This document shows positions 41,039 through 50,203 of a DNA stretch of 64,000 nt, piece after piece. Under the pieces are notes generated by a model. It saw only the letters and a program-made list of their open reading frames with translations. It was not told the DNA's origin and did not search any database. The stretch comes from AV80 sp035536995 (lineage in GTDB: Bacteria > Verrucomicrobiota > Verrucomicrobiia > Chthoniobacterales > UBA10450). Position numbers and translations under genes: made by a program. Every line of letters starts with the position of its first letter. The stretch's first letter is position 1. The stretch lies in NCBI GenBank assembly GCA_035536995.1, contig DATLNB010000067.1:1-64000 (forward strand), in the 5' to 3' direction.

Positions 41039-43378
41039 ATGGCCGGAATCCTGTCACGTTACACAAAATGGCTCCACACGCAGTGGCCGGCTGGGACGGT
41101 GGAAAAACTTCCCGTTTCCGGCCCGGGCGGAGTAACCGGCGTGCCCGGGGTGCGAATCGTGGGCGATCTAACGGGGATTCCGTTGTTGAAGTTCTCGTCG
41201 CACACCGGAGCGGAGGCGGTGCGGGAGATAGTGCGGTCGGAGGTTGGAGGTCGGAAGTCCGAAGAGAGCGGCCTCGACCTGGCCATCATCGGGGCTGGTG
41301 TAGCCGGCGTTTCGGCGGCGATTGAGGCGAGGAAGGCGGGGCTGAATTTCGCGATTTACGAGGCAACGGAAATTTTCTCGACCGTTGTCAATTTTCCGAA
41401 GGGCAAGCCGATCTATACCTACCCGACCGAGATGGAGCTCGAAGGCGGGCTTCAGTTCTCCGCCGAGGTCAAGGAAGCGCTGGTCGAGGAGATGGAAACG
41501 CAGCGCGATGCGGCCGGAATCACAGTCACGCCGGCCCGCGTCGAGCGGCTCGAAGCGCGGGACCGCGGCGCCATCGTTCTCCACATGGGGGGCGGAACCA
41601 CCGTCACGGCGCGTAATGTCATTGTCGCGATCGGCCGCAGCGGGAATTTCCGAAAATTAGGCGTGCCCGGCGAAGAGCTGGACAAGGTTTATAATCGCCT
41701 TTTCGATCCCAAGGAATTCGCCGGGCAAAACGCGCTGGTCGTTGGAGGAGGGGATTCCGCCCTGGAAACCGCGATCGCGCTCGCAACTTGCGGCGCGAAC
41801 GTCACCCTGAGTTACCGCGGCAAAGAGTTCTCGCGAGCGAAACCAGAGAACATTGAGAAAGTGGAGGCCCTGGTTCGCGACGGGTCGGCTGACGTGCAGG
41901 TGGAGAAGCCGACTTCCGAGCGGGTTACGACGGCGATGACCTCCGGGATGCGCAAAGACCAGTCGCCGGGATCGCTCAACCTCGCCCTCGGCACCGAGGT
42001 CACCCGGATCGACCACGGTCAGGTTTTTCTGAAGAATGGCAGAGACGCATTCCTGCCGAACGATGTGGTATTCACGATGCTCGGTCGCGAAGCGCCGTTG
42101 GACTTCTTTCGCCGTTCCGGGTTGGAAGTGCGGGGCGACTGGAGACCGCCGAAAGCGTTGAGCCTAGGCTTGATCATCCTGGTCTGCATTATTCTCTACC
42201 ATTGGAAGAAAGGGGGCGTGTATCTCGGCGTCTCCGAGTTGTTCGAGCGCAACCGCTGGTTCCCTTTCAATATTCCCGACTGGTGGGCCGCGCTCGGACC
42301 GGCCTTTGCAAATCGCGCGAATATCCTCGGCACCCTGCGCGTCACCCTCGGCGAAGCGGGCTTCTATTACTCGCTAGCCTATACGCTTTGCGTCACGCTC
42401 TTCGGCATCCGGCGAATCCGCCGCCGTCGCACACCCTATATCACTACGCAGACGCTGACGCTTATGGCGTTCCAAATCGTTCCGCTCTTTTTCCTCCCGT
42501 ACATCCTGCTCCCGTGGGCTGGTAATAACGGCTGGTTCGACGCCGGCATTGGCAAAACCGTCGCCGACGCGCTCTTCCCGGTCGCGAACTACGGCCACGG
42601 CCGCGAATACTGGCGCGCCTTCGGGCTGGTCCTGGCGTGGCCATTGTTTATCTGGAACGTCTTCACCGAGCAGCCCATGTGGACCTGGTTGATCATCTCC
42701 TTCATCCAGACGTTCGTGCTCATTCCGCTCATCATCTTTCGCTGGGGCAAGGGCGCCTATTGCGGATGGATCTGTTCCTGCGGCGCGCTCGCTGAAACGC
42801 TCGGGGACGCGCATCGGACAAAGATGCCGCACGGCCCGGGCTGGAACCGCTTCAACATGCTGGGCCAGGTTTTTCTCGCGATGGCCTTCTTCCTTTTGCT
42901 AACCCGCAGTCTGGCCTGGGCCATGCCGGGCTCCGTTTTCGGCAGCGCGTTTCAATACGTCTTCAAGGAAATGCCGGTCTTCAATTACGTGTGGTTCGTC
43001 GATCTCCTCTGGGCCGGAATTATTGGCGTCGGCTTTTACTGGCATTTTAGCGGGCGGGTCTGGTGTCGTTTCGCGTGTCCCCTTGCCGCTTTGATGCACA
43101 TCTACACCCGCTTCACGCGGTTCCGGATTTTCCCGGAGAAATCGAAATGCATCTCGTGCAATGTCTGCACCTCGGTTTGCCACCAGGGAATCGATATCAT
43201 GAATTTCGCGAACAAAGGCATCCCGATGCAGGACCCGCAATGCGTCCGGTGCTCGGCCTGCGTGGAGCAATGCCCCACGGGTGTGCTTGCCTTCGGACGT
43301 TACGATGAGGGACGGCGCATCGTTCTCGATCGGATTCCGGCGTCCCCTGTCCGGATGCGGGAAGGAATGCGCGGCTAA
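41039..43378 (+). CDS. Fusion protein: TrxR-like flavoprotein plus NosR/CcoG-like membrane Fe-S module
   Basis: A 779-residue protein. Residues 80-360 are a thioredoxin reductase-like FAD/NAD(P) module: FAD-binding GAGVAG (85-90) and NAD(P)-binding GGGDSA (236-241). The CxxC of true thioredoxin reductase is absent. From 373 to 670 there are about six membrane helices with NosR/CcoG-type Cys motifs (Cys575, 579, 581 and Cys676, 680 followed by Pro). The C-terminal tail has two 4Fe-4S clusters with Cys704, 707, 710, 714 and Cys735, 738, 741, 745. It may pass electrons from NAD(P)H through the membrane; donor and acceptor are unknown. upp follows at a one-base overlap. Confidence 0.85.
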   Translation: MAGILSRYTKWLHTQWPAGTVEKLPVSGPGGVTGVPGVRIVGDLTGIPLLKFSSHTGAEAVREIVRSEVGGRKSEESGLDLAIIGAGVAGVSAAIEARKAGLNFAIYEATEIFSTVVNFPKGKPIYTYPTEMELEGGLQFSAEVKEALVEEMETQRDAAGITVTPARVERLEARDRGAIVLHMGGGTTVTARNVIVAIGRSGNFRKLGVPGEELDKVYNRLFDPKEFAGQNALVVGGGDSALETAIALATCGANVTLSYRGKEFSRAKPENIEKVEALVRDGSADVQVEKPTSERVTTAMTSGMRKDQSPGSLNLALGTEVTRIDHGQVFLKNGRDAFLPNDVVFTMLGREAPLDFFRRSGLEVRGDWRPPKALSLGLIILVCIILYHWKKGGVYLGVSELFERNRWFPFNIPDWWAALGPAFANRANILGTLRVTLGEAGFYYSLAYTLCVTLFGIRRIRRRRTPYITTQTLTLMAFQIVPLFFLPYILLPWAGNNGWFDAGIGKTVADALFPVANYGHGREYWRAFGLVLAWPLFIWNVFTEQPMWTWLIISFIQTFVLIPLIIFRWGKGAYCGWICSCGALAETLGDAHRTKMPHGPGWNRFNMLGQVFLAMAFFLLLTRSLAWAMPGSVFGSAFQYVFKEMPVFNYVWFVDLLWAGIIGVGFYWHFSGRVWCRFACPLAALMHIYTRFTRFRIFPEKSKCISCNVCTSVCHQGIDIMNFANKGIPMQDPQCVRCSACVEQCPTGVLAFGRYDEGRRIVLDRIPASPVRMREGMRG

Positions 43379-43998
43379 TGGTCCAGGTTGTCGATCACCC
43401 CCTTGTTCTCGCGGGCCTTTCTGTTCTGCGCGCGAAGACGACGCCACCGGACGTTTTCCGCCGGCATCTCCAGGACATCTCTGTTCTCCTCTTCGTTGAG
43501 GCGTCCCGAACCTGGGCGACCCACGCCATCACTGTCGAAACTCCGCTCGCTGTCTGTGGTGGCGCGGTGCTGGCCCAGCCGATAGTGCTCGTTCCGATTC
43601 TACGCGCAGGCCTCGGCATGCTTGACGGCATCCAGCGGGTCGCGCCCGATGCCGCTATCGGGCACATCGGCCTCTACCGCGATCCGGAAACGCTCCGGCC
43701 GGTCAGTTATTACGATCGTGTCCCGGTCAATACTTCGGCGGCGCGCGTGCTTCTGCTGGATCCAATGCTGGCGACCGGCAACAGCGCGTGCGAAGCCGTT
43801 TCGATTCTGAAAGCGCAGGGCGCCACCGCTATTCAGTTCCTTTCGATCGTGGCGTGCCCGGCCGGGGTGGAACGGTTTCAAGCCGCACACCCGGATATTC
43901 CGATCATTACGGCCGCGATCGATCCGCAGTTGAACAGCCACGGCTACATCGTGGCTGGGCTGGGGGACGCCGGTGATCGCTATTTCGGCACGGGATAA
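43378..43998 (+). CDS. upp: Uracil phosphoribosyltransferase
   Basis: A 206-residue enzyme that salvages uracil to UMP using PRPP. The N-terminal VVDHPLVLAGLSVLRAKTTPPDVFRRHL block, the LVPILRAGLGMLDGI segment, the PRPP-binding loop LLLDPMLATGNSA at about residues 122-134, and the C-terminal DPQLNSHGYIVAGLGDAGDRYFGTG are canonical. Its ATG overlaps the TAA of the upstream fusion gene, so the two are translationally coupled, though no functional link is known. Confidence 0.97.
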   Translation: MVQVVDHPLVLAGLSVLRAKTTPPDVFRRHLQDISVLLFVEASRTWATHAITVETPLAVCGGAVLAQPIVLVPILRAGLGMLDGIQRVAPDAAIGHIGLYRDPETLRPVSYYDRVPVNTSAARVLLLDPMLATGNSACEAVSILKAQGATAIQFLSIVACPAGVERFQAAHPDIPIITAAIDPQLNSHGYIVAGLGDAGDRYFGTG

Positions 43999-44031
43999 CC
44001 GGGAAGGACCGATTTTGAACAGCTGGACCCG

Positions 44032-44478
44032 CTAGCGCTTCTGGTCCGGCCACTCGCGGGCGAGCAGTTCATCAAATCGCCCATCGTCGATCTGCCTGAG
44101 CAGTTCGCGAAACGTTTGGGGATGAATAATGCAGCCGGACATCGTTTTGACTTCCGTGTCGTTGTCCGAAAGTTTTTCGCGGGCCCGATCGTAAGCCGCC
44201 CGATCTCGTGCCCGCAAACCGAGAAGGGCGTAAAGCTGTCCGGCCGGCGTAGAGGCAGCGAGCATCGATTGGAGCCGAGCGGCGGCGTCGGGCGCTTTCA
44301 CCACCTGGCGCAAAGCACGTTCACCCGACGACATCACGCCGGCGTAGCCTGTTCCGCCCATCGCGAAGACAGCCGCCTTACGCAGGTCATGGTCGGGCGT
44401 GATCGGCGTAATAGCGAAAACGTTAAGTGCCGCGCAGGCCAGGATGAGCGCGCAGAAAATGTCCTGTTCATACCGCAT
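44032..44478 (-). CDS. Small secreted protein of unknown function
   Basis: A 148-residue protein starting MRYEQDIFCALILACAALNVFA, a signal peptide. After it comes a helical region with repeated Ala-rich patterns (ALRQVVKAPDAAARLQSMLAASTPAGQLYALLGLRARD) and then a Cys in MSGCIIH, followed by a charged C terminus ending LLAREWPDQKR. HEAT-like packing is possible. No domain is recognised. The gene converges with upp, leaving 33 bases. Confidence 0.55.
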   Translation of the reverse strand: MRYEQDIFCALILACAALNVFAITPITPDHDLRKAAVFAMGGTGYAGVMSSGERALRQVVKAPDAAARLQSMLAASTPAGQLYALLGLRARDRAAYDRAREKLSDNDTEVKTMSGCIIHPQTFRELLRQIDDGRFDELLAREWPDQKR

Positions 44479-44575
44479 TGACGAAGCAATGACGGTATCC
44501 GCGCGAAAATTTTTGGGGTGATACTCGGACAGCGGAGCCTTCGACAGGCTCGGGATCACAGATACGCGCTGCCGA

Positions 44576-45043
44576 CTAAGCAGTCGGAGCGGGCGCAGGC
44601 TTCTGGGTCGCGATCTTGGCGCTCCCGATGAAGCTGGCCGCTTCATCGACGACCAGGCGGGGCGCTTCGATGTCGCCGTTCACGGTGCATCCAGCCCGCA
44701 GCTCGCAGCGTTCAGCCGCCGTGATGTTTCCGGTCACGTTGCCATCGACAATGACCGATCGCGTTTTGATGTCGCCTTTGATCTTGGCCTGTTTGCCCAC
44801 CGTGAGCCGACCCTGCGAATCGATTCTGCCTTCCACTTCGCAGTCGAGGGTAAGTTCTTTCTGGAACTTGACGCTGCCCTTGATGGAGACTCCGCTGGAG
44901 AGCGTCCCGCCGGCGCGATTTACCTCGCTAGCGCCATTCGGCGTCGGTTCCGGTTTGGCCGCAGGTGCGGGCGCGGGGGGAGGTGGCGTCGGCGCCATGG
45001 GCATTGCGGGTTCAACTTTTCGGCTGCTTGAAAACATCTGCAT
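44576..45043 (-). CDS. Bactofilin (polymer-forming cytoskeletal protein)
   Basis: A 155-residue protein with a disordered Pro/Ala-rich N terminus (residues 13-35) and a bactofilin core at about 48-140, made of short beta-helical rungs: SGVSIKGSVKFQKELTLDCEVEGRIDSQGRLTVGKQAKIKGDIKTRSVIVDGNVTGNI. Bactofilins polymerise without nucleotide and scaffold cell-shape or stalk enzymes. A C-terminal Ala/Pro tail follows. The nearby peptidoglycan genes are not in the same transcription unit. A start two codons downstream (MFSSSRK) is also possible. Confidence 0.9.
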   Translation of the reverse strand: MQMFSSSRKVEPAMPMAPTPPPPAPAPAAKPEPTPNGASEVNRAGGTLSSGVSIKGSVKFQKELTLDCEVEGRIDSQGRLTVGKQAKIKGDIKTRSVIVDGNVTGNITAAERCELRAGCTVNGDIEAPRLVVDEAASFIGSAKIATQKPAPAPTA

Positions 45044-45091
45044 CGAGGTGGGTCTCCTTCGGAATCAGCATGGGACAGTTATTCACAAAGG

Positions 45092-46327
45092 TCAAACGCC
45101 GGTTTGGACGGGCTCTCGTTCCCGCTGCGGCTTTGCGCGGGATGAAAGCAGGTAAATGGCTGTCCCACACAGCCCAAAGAAGGTAGCCCCGAGAAAGTTC
45201 GCGCCCGATCCGATCTTCCATAACCAGGCGCCGATAAATGCGCCGGCGCTCACCAGAAGATCGCGCACCAGGTAGTAGGCCCCGATCATTTGTCCGCGCC
45301 GCGCCGGGTCGCACAGCCCTATGATCAATGCCTTTCGCGAAGTGTCCCCGAATTCCTTCAACCCACGGATCACGAACGCAACCGCGAGCAGAGCGAAGCT
45401 GTCCGAAAACCAAAGCGCGAGGGGAAACAGCGTGAAGAATCCGAACGTGATCAGGACGAACGGCTCGCGGCCATGTTTGTCGGCAAAATAAGAAACGGGA
45501 AGGATGCAGGCGCTCGCCACCACGACCTCGATCGTGGTCAGCACTCCGATTTCCTTCGCACTGACACCGATGTGGTCCATCGCGTAGATGACAACCCACG
45601 CAAACGGGATGCGCTCGCAGAAGCGGACCAGAATATCGCTGACCAGCAGTCGGCGCAGGGGCGCGCCCAGGGAGCGAAGGCTCTGCCAGAAATTCCAATG
45701 CTCGGTGGACGCATTCGGGTCCATCGGCTGGTCGCGTAACTGCCGCTGCACGAGCAGCGTCATTGCGGAGAGCGCGATCGAGACGGCGAGACCGATTCGG
45801 GTTCCGTTAATGATTCCGAAGGCATCGATAAGATACCCGCCAATGATCGGCGCAATCATGATCGGCACCCGTTTGATCACCATCTGGACGCCGACTCCCA
45901 TGGCGTGGCGGTTCGCGCCGAGCGTCGCGCCAATCAGGGAGAAGCTGGCCGGCAGCGAGAAACTGGTCCACGACAGAAAGAGGAACATGCCGGCGATGAC
46001 CGCGCCCCAATGCGGAAAGGCCAGCACCAGCGCATATCCCGCGATCGAGAAAAGATTAAAGGCAAGAAAGGCGCGGCGATGCCCCCAGCGATCCACCAGC
46101 ACTCCGCCGGGATAAGCGTAAAGCGCCCCGAGGAGGGTCCGGATGGCGTCGAACAGACCAATCACGAAAATGCCGGCCCCCAGAGCCTGGAGATATTTTG
46201 GAAGAAAGCGCAGCCACAGCTCTTCCCCGGCGCCGATCGTGAAGGTCGCGATCAGCAAAATGACGAGGTTGCGCTTCAGGCCAAAAAACTCGGCGAGCCG
46301 CGACCCGAACCGTCCTCGGGAAACCAT
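45092..46327 (-). CDS. Major facilitator superfamily transporter
   Basis: A 411-residue protein with about twelve hydrophobic helices. It starts MVSRGRFGSRLAEFFGLKRNLVILLIATF. The loop between helices 2 and 3 has GALYAYPGGVLVDRWGHRRAFL (the MFS A-motif), and a second similar site occurs at VSYFADKHGREPFVLI. The substrate is unknown. An upstream in-frame ATG would enter the repeat-rich spacer and is not used. Confidence 0.85.
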   Translation of the reverse strand: MVSRGRFGSRLAEFFGLKRNLVILLIATFTIGAGEELWLRFLPKYLQALGAGIFVIGLFDAIRTLLGALYAYPGGVLVDRWGHRRAFLAFNLFSIAGYALVLAFPHWGAVIAGMFLFLSWTSFSLPASFSLIGATLGANRHAMGVGVQMVIKRVPIMIAPIIGGYLIDAFGIINGTRIGLAVSIALSAMTLLVQRQLRDQPMDPNASTEHWNFWQSLRSLGAPLRRLLVSDILVRFCERIPFAWVVIYAMDHIGVSAKEIGVLTTIEVVVASACILPVSYFADKHGREPFVLITFGFFTLFPLALWFSDSFALLAVAFVIRGLKEFGDTSRKALIIGLCDPARRGQMIGAYYLVRDLLVSAGAFIGAWLWKIGSGANFLGATFFGLCGTAIYLLSSRAKPQREREPVQTGV

Positions 46328-46373
46328 GCCAGCATTCAGCCCGGAGAATGAAGAGCCGGCAATGAAGAACAGG

Positions 46374-46535
46374 TCATCCCGATCACAGTCGAGGGACCTC
46401 CCGGCCGGTAACAGATCAGACAGGTAGAGCGCCGACGTGCCCAGTTCCGCCGCGTGCACCGCGGAGGCCTGAGATCGGTGACGAACGGTGCGACTGCGAG
46501 TCCCTCGACTTCGCTGCGCTCCGCTCGGGATGACG
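46374..46535. repeat. TCATCCCGAG-family repeat pair
   Basis: TCATCCCGATCACAGTCGAG at 46374-46402 faces the inverted arm at 46497-46535, GTCCCTCGACTTCGC ... CGCTCGGGATGACG. It resembles 3255-3407, and fills the divergent gap between the MFS gene and the acyltransferase pair. Confidence 0.7.
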
Positions 46536-46585
46536 CGCGTTCGTTGTGCGCTCGCGAATCCCGAAACCCTGTTTAGAATCGCCGG

Positions 46586-47596
46586 GTGCGCGCGGGTTGG
46601 AAACAATTTCGATATCGCCTGGAGTGGCTTGCAGTAAAAGCCGCGGGACGCATCGTTCCGCTCCTTCCGCGAACGGCCTGCTACCATCTCGCGCAATTTA
46701 TCGGCGGCCTGGCCCCGACTCTTGATCGGCGCAACCACCGCGTGGCCTTAAGTAATCTGGAGGCCGCGTTCGGCGATCGGTTTTCACCGGCCGAACGGCA
46801 GGAAATTGCGCGGGAAAGTTATCGCCAGTTCGCCAGGACAATGGTCGACCTCTTTTGGACGCCGGCCCTCACTCCCGAAAACATCTCGCGTTACGTCGAT
46901 TTCGAAAACCCCGAGCGCTTGTTCGCCGACATCGCGCCATCGAACCGCTGTATCTTCGCGGTTTTTCACTACGGAAACTTCGAGTGGCTCGCTCATCGCG
47001 TCGCCTGGGCAGGACTGCCGACCGATGTCGTCGCGCAGGAATTCAAGAACCCGCTGCTCGACGGAATTTTTCAACGGCTCCGCGAGTATGCGGGGCACAC
47101 TTCCGTCTTGCGCAATAAGGCCATCGTTCGGTCATACAAAACCCTGTTAAAAGGCGGCCGGGTCGCACTGTTTGTCGACACTTCGCTGGCCGCGCACCAT
47201 CCCACCGTAGTAATCGACTGTTTTGGGCTGAAGACGCTCGTCACGGTCGCCCACGCCTGGCTCTATGAGAAGACCGGGGCGGCCCTGATTCCCGTATATT
47301 GCGAGCCTCTGCCGGGCGGGAGAATGCGGGTAGTAGCCCAACCGAAAATCGAGGTTGCCGCCGGCGCCAGCCACCAGGAGATCGCACAGGCCTGCTGGGA
47401 CGCTTTTGAACCCGTCGTCCGGCAAAACCCGACTCCGTGGCTCTGGATGTACAAACACTGGCGTTACAAACCCATCGCAGCCGACCGGCCGTATCCCTTT
47501 TATTCGCAGGAGTCGCCATTCTTCGAACAAATCGCCTCCCGACCGAACTACGCGAAGCTCGACCGGAGCGCCGCGTTGCAGATGACCCTTTCATGA
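46586..47596 (+). CDS. LpxL/HtrB-type lysophospholipid or lipid A acyltransferase, copy 1
   Basis: A 336-residue acyltransferase starting with GTG. It starts RAGWKQFRYRLEWLAVKAAGRIVPLLPRTACYHLAQFIGGL; the catalytic FHYGNFEW motif (HxxxxE/D-like) is near residue 128, followed by VAQEFKNPLLDGIFQRLREYAG and a LKGGRVALFVDTSLAAHHPTVVI block. The end is the WLWMYKHWRYKP motif shared with the family. It would transfer a secondary acyl chain to lipid A or another lipid. The next gene is a tandem paralogue that overlaps its stop by four bases. Confidence 0.85.
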   Translation: MRAGWKQFRYRLEWLAVKAAGRIVPLLPRTACYHLAQFIGGLAPTLDRRNHRVALSNLEAAFGDRFSPAERQEIARESYRQFARTMVDLFWTPALTPENISRYVDFENPERLFADIAPSNRCIFAVFHYGNFEWLAHRVAWAGLPTDVVAQEFKNPLLDGIFQRLREYAGHTSVLRNKAIVRSYKTLLKGGRVALFVDTSLAAHHPTVVIDCFGLKTLVTVAHAWLYEKTGAALIPVYCEPLPGGRMRVVAQPKIEVAAGASHQEIAQACWDAFEPVVRQNPTPWLWMYKHWRYKPIAADRPYPFYSQESPFFEQIASRPNYAKLDRSAALQMTLS

Positions 47597-48573
47597 CCGT
47601 CTCATGGAAAAATTTTCGGTATCGGGTCGAATGGCTGGCAGTGAAAGCCGCCGCCGCGGTGATTCCACTCCTGCCTCGGACACTCTGTTATTGGGCCGGG
47701 CAATTCGCAGGCTCCCTGGCCTTCGCGCTTGATCGTCCCAATCGCCGCGTCGCCTTGAGCAACCTCGAAGCTGCTCTTGGGGATGAGTTCTCACCCGCGC
47801 AGCGCGCTGACATTGCGCGCCAAAGTTACCAGATGTTCGCGCGCACCTTGATCGACCTCTTCTGGACGCCGCGCCTGACCTCGAAGAATTTCTGGCGCTA
47901 CGTCGACTTCGAGAACGTCGATCGCCTGCGGGCGGACACGGCTTCGTCCGGAACCTTTATCCTGGCCGGATTTCACTATGGGAATTTTGAATGGCTCAAT
48001 CCAGGTGTCGCGTGGGCGGGGCTGACCTGCGATATCGCTACCCAGGAATTCAAGAATCCGCTCCTGGACAAAATTTTTCGGGAGTTGCGCGAGCACGCCG
48101 GAAACACGTCGGTCCCGCGTCAGGGGGCGATCATTCGGCTTTATAGAATCCTTCGAAAAAAGGGGCGAATCGCGCTTCTCGTGGATACGACGCTGGCGCC
48201 GCAACAGCCTACGGTGATCATTGAGTCGTTTGGGTTAAAGAAAGTCGTGCCTATCGCTCATGCCTGGCTGCATGAGCGCACGGGTGCGCCATTGATTCCG
48301 CTGATCTGTGAACCATTGCCGGGCGGCCGGTGGCGATTTGTGGCCCACCCAAAGATTGAGCTCCCGCCCGGCGCCACGCATCAGCAGATTGCGCAGGCCT
48401 GTTGGGACTCCTTCGAGCCGGTTGTTCGACGCAATCCCGCACCATGGCTCTGGATGTACAAACACTGGCGCTATCGCCCGGCGACCGCCGACCCGAGCTG
48501 CTACCCATTTTATGCGAATGTTTCGCCTCACTTCGAGAAGCGATTGAAAGAGACTGAGTCGGCCGGCGCCTGA
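47593..48573 (+). CDS. LpxL/HtrB-type acyltransferase, copy 2 (tandem paralogue)
   Basis: A 326-residue protein similar along its full length to the previous gene: both have RVEWLAVKAA/RLEWLAVKAA starts, RVALSNLEAA, FHYGNFEW, QEFKNPLLD and PWLWMYKHWRY. The sequences have diverged, for example IRLYRILRKKGRIALLVDTTLAPQQPTVII compared with the copy 1 version. Translation starts in the copy 1 stop (ATGA), so both products are probably made in equal amounts. The two could add different acyl chains to lipid A in turn. Confidence 0.85.
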   Translation: MTVSWKNFRYRVEWLAVKAAAAVIPLLPRTLCYWAGQFAGSLAFALDRPNRRVALSNLEAALGDEFSPAQRADIARQSYQMFARTLIDLFWTPRLTSKNFWRYVDFENVDRLRADTASSGTFILAGFHYGNFEWLNPGVAWAGLTCDIATQEFKNPLLDKIFRELREHAGNTSVPRQGAIIRLYRILRKKGRIALLVDTTLAPQQPTVIIESFGLKKVVPIAHAWLHERTGAPLIPLICEPLPGGRWRFVAHPKIELPPGATHQQIAQACWDSFEPVVRRNPAPWLWMYKHWRYRPATADPSCYPFYANVSPHFEKRLKETESAGA

Positions 48574-48736
48574 GCTTTTGTCGAGGTGGCGGCGGGGCGC
48601 TGTCTTGGATCGAAGCTGAGTGGAACCGGGGCGGTGCCAAACCCGCCGTGCGGCCGGCAAATAGTCGTGGCCGCGGCCGCGCGGAACCGGACTTGTGGCC
48701 GGCGGCGTGTTCCTCTAGTTCTCTCGGTTTGCGCCT

Positions 48737-50167
48737 GTGTTGACGGAACCTGTACCGATTGAAAAAGCTCCCCCAGGCTCCAATGCTGCATTGCAGCCGT
48801 CGATTTGCGCTGCCGTCATTCTCCTGGTTGTAGGCGCGGCTGTAGCACACCAAATCAAGCAATTTTCGGAAGGGGAATTGGGCGATTTTCTCCATTTTTA
48901 TCGCGCGGCGGGTGCGATGCGGAGAGGCGAAGACATTTATATCGCGGCTGAGGGACGCTATCTTTATCCGCCCTTTCTTGCCTTTATTCTCCAGCCCCTC
49001 ACGTTCCTGTCGGCGCCAATCGCCGCTACAGTATGGACGCTCATTAGCGTCACCTTGATTTGCGCCGCGGCTTTCATTGCCGCCAAAGAGGCAGCGGTCC
49101 GCTGGCTGCCGGGCGGAACCGCGGCAGATCCAGCCTTGCCCTGGGGAATAGCGGCGTCCGCAATCGTCCTGGGTGCGGACAAGATCTACGCCGTTGTCCG
49201 TCTGGGACAGACCGATGGTGTGATGCTGCTGGGGTTCGCCTGCGCGCTTCGCTGGATGCAACGCAAGCCGTGGCTTGCCGGTTTCGCCATCGGCGCGAGC
49301 GGAAACATCAAGTACCTGACCCTGATCTGTCTGCCTTATTTTTTGCTGAAACGAAACTACAATGCGACCTGCAGCGCCGCCCTCGCTTTCGCCGGCCTGG
49401 TCCTCCTGCCCATCATCGAAGTGGGACCCGAAAAAATTTTGCAATATGCGGCAACCTCATTGGGTGGGCTGGTTCGCCTGGTGACGGTCTCAGCGCAGCG
49501 GGTCCATATTTTCGAAGTGAGCTGGGACCGCTCGATCTCTCTCACTTCGGCGGTAGCGCGGATGTCTCGTGCCGCCAATCTGTCCGGGGTGAGCACTGCG
49601 ATTTGTTTGTTGTTGCTGTTGATTGCGATTCTGACGGTGCTGATCTGGATCAGCCGCCGGCATGGTATTCGGTTGTTTCACGCCGCGCGCGACGAAAGCG
49701 AAGTCGGGACTGCGGCGGTAATGCATCTGGAATGGGCGATCCTGGTTTTCGTCGCCGTGGCGTTCAGTCCACAGGCAACGGCGCGCCATATGATTCTGCT
49801 GATGCTGATTTACACAGTGGGCCTTGCCATCCTGCATTTTCACGGCACCACGCGGCAACGGGTGTTTCTCGGCGCGGCCCTGGCTTTGGTTGTCGCGTCG
49901 CTCTCCCTGCCGTTTTGGGTGATAGGTCTCGCCTCTCAGCGGGGCAACTGGCGCGCTAACGGCGGCGCGAGCTGGTGCGCTCTGTTTTTTGTTCTCGTCC
50001 TGGTCTCAATTGGCGCGCGTGCAATCTCACACATCCGCGCCGCCCATACCCTCACCCCGGTCGGGATATTGTCCGGTGCAAGTGGAGGGAGGCATGCCGT
50101 TCCGAAAGGGAATCGGAGCCCACTCGGCGAGAGCGATTCACACCGAGAAACCCCGGTGAGTCATTGA
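48737..50167 (+). CDS. GT87 (DUF2029) family glycosyltransferase
   Basis: A 476-residue polytopic membrane protein starting with GTG. The GT87 signature GDFLHFYRAAGAMRRGEDIYIAAEGRYLYPPFLAFILQPL follows the first helix, with the Asp-containing DFLHFY at about residues 49-54 as the probable catalytic loop. Nine to eleven helices continue to about residue 430; the polar C terminus is likely cytoplasmic. GT87 enzymes use polyprenyl-phosphate mannose donors in mycobacteria; the sugar here is unknown. Confidence 0.8.
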   Translation: MLTEPVPIEKAPPGSNAALQPSICAAVILLVVGAAVAHQIKQFSEGELGDFLHFYRAAGAMRRGEDIYIAAEGRYLYPPFLAFILQPLTFLSAPIAATVWTLISVTLICAAAFIAAKEAAVRWLPGGTAADPALPWGIAASAIVLGADKIYAVVRLGQTDGVMLLGFACALRWMQRKPWLAGFAIGASGNIKYLTLICLPYFLLKRNYNATCSAALAFAGLVLLPIIEVGPEKILQYAATSLGGLVRLVTVSAQRVHIFEVSWDRSISLTSAVARMSRAANLSGVSTAICLLLLLIAILTVLIWISRRHGIRLFHAARDESEVGTAAVMHLEWAILVFVAVAFSPQATARHMILLMLIYTVGLAILHFHGTTRQRVFLGAALALVVASLSLPFWVIGLASQRGNWRANGGASWCALFFVLVLVSIGARAISHIRAAHTLTPVGILSGASGGRHAVPKGNRSPLGESDSHRETPVSH

Positions 50168-50203
50168 CAAACACCCGCCAATGCGCTTTTCCATTCCCCA
50201 ACT

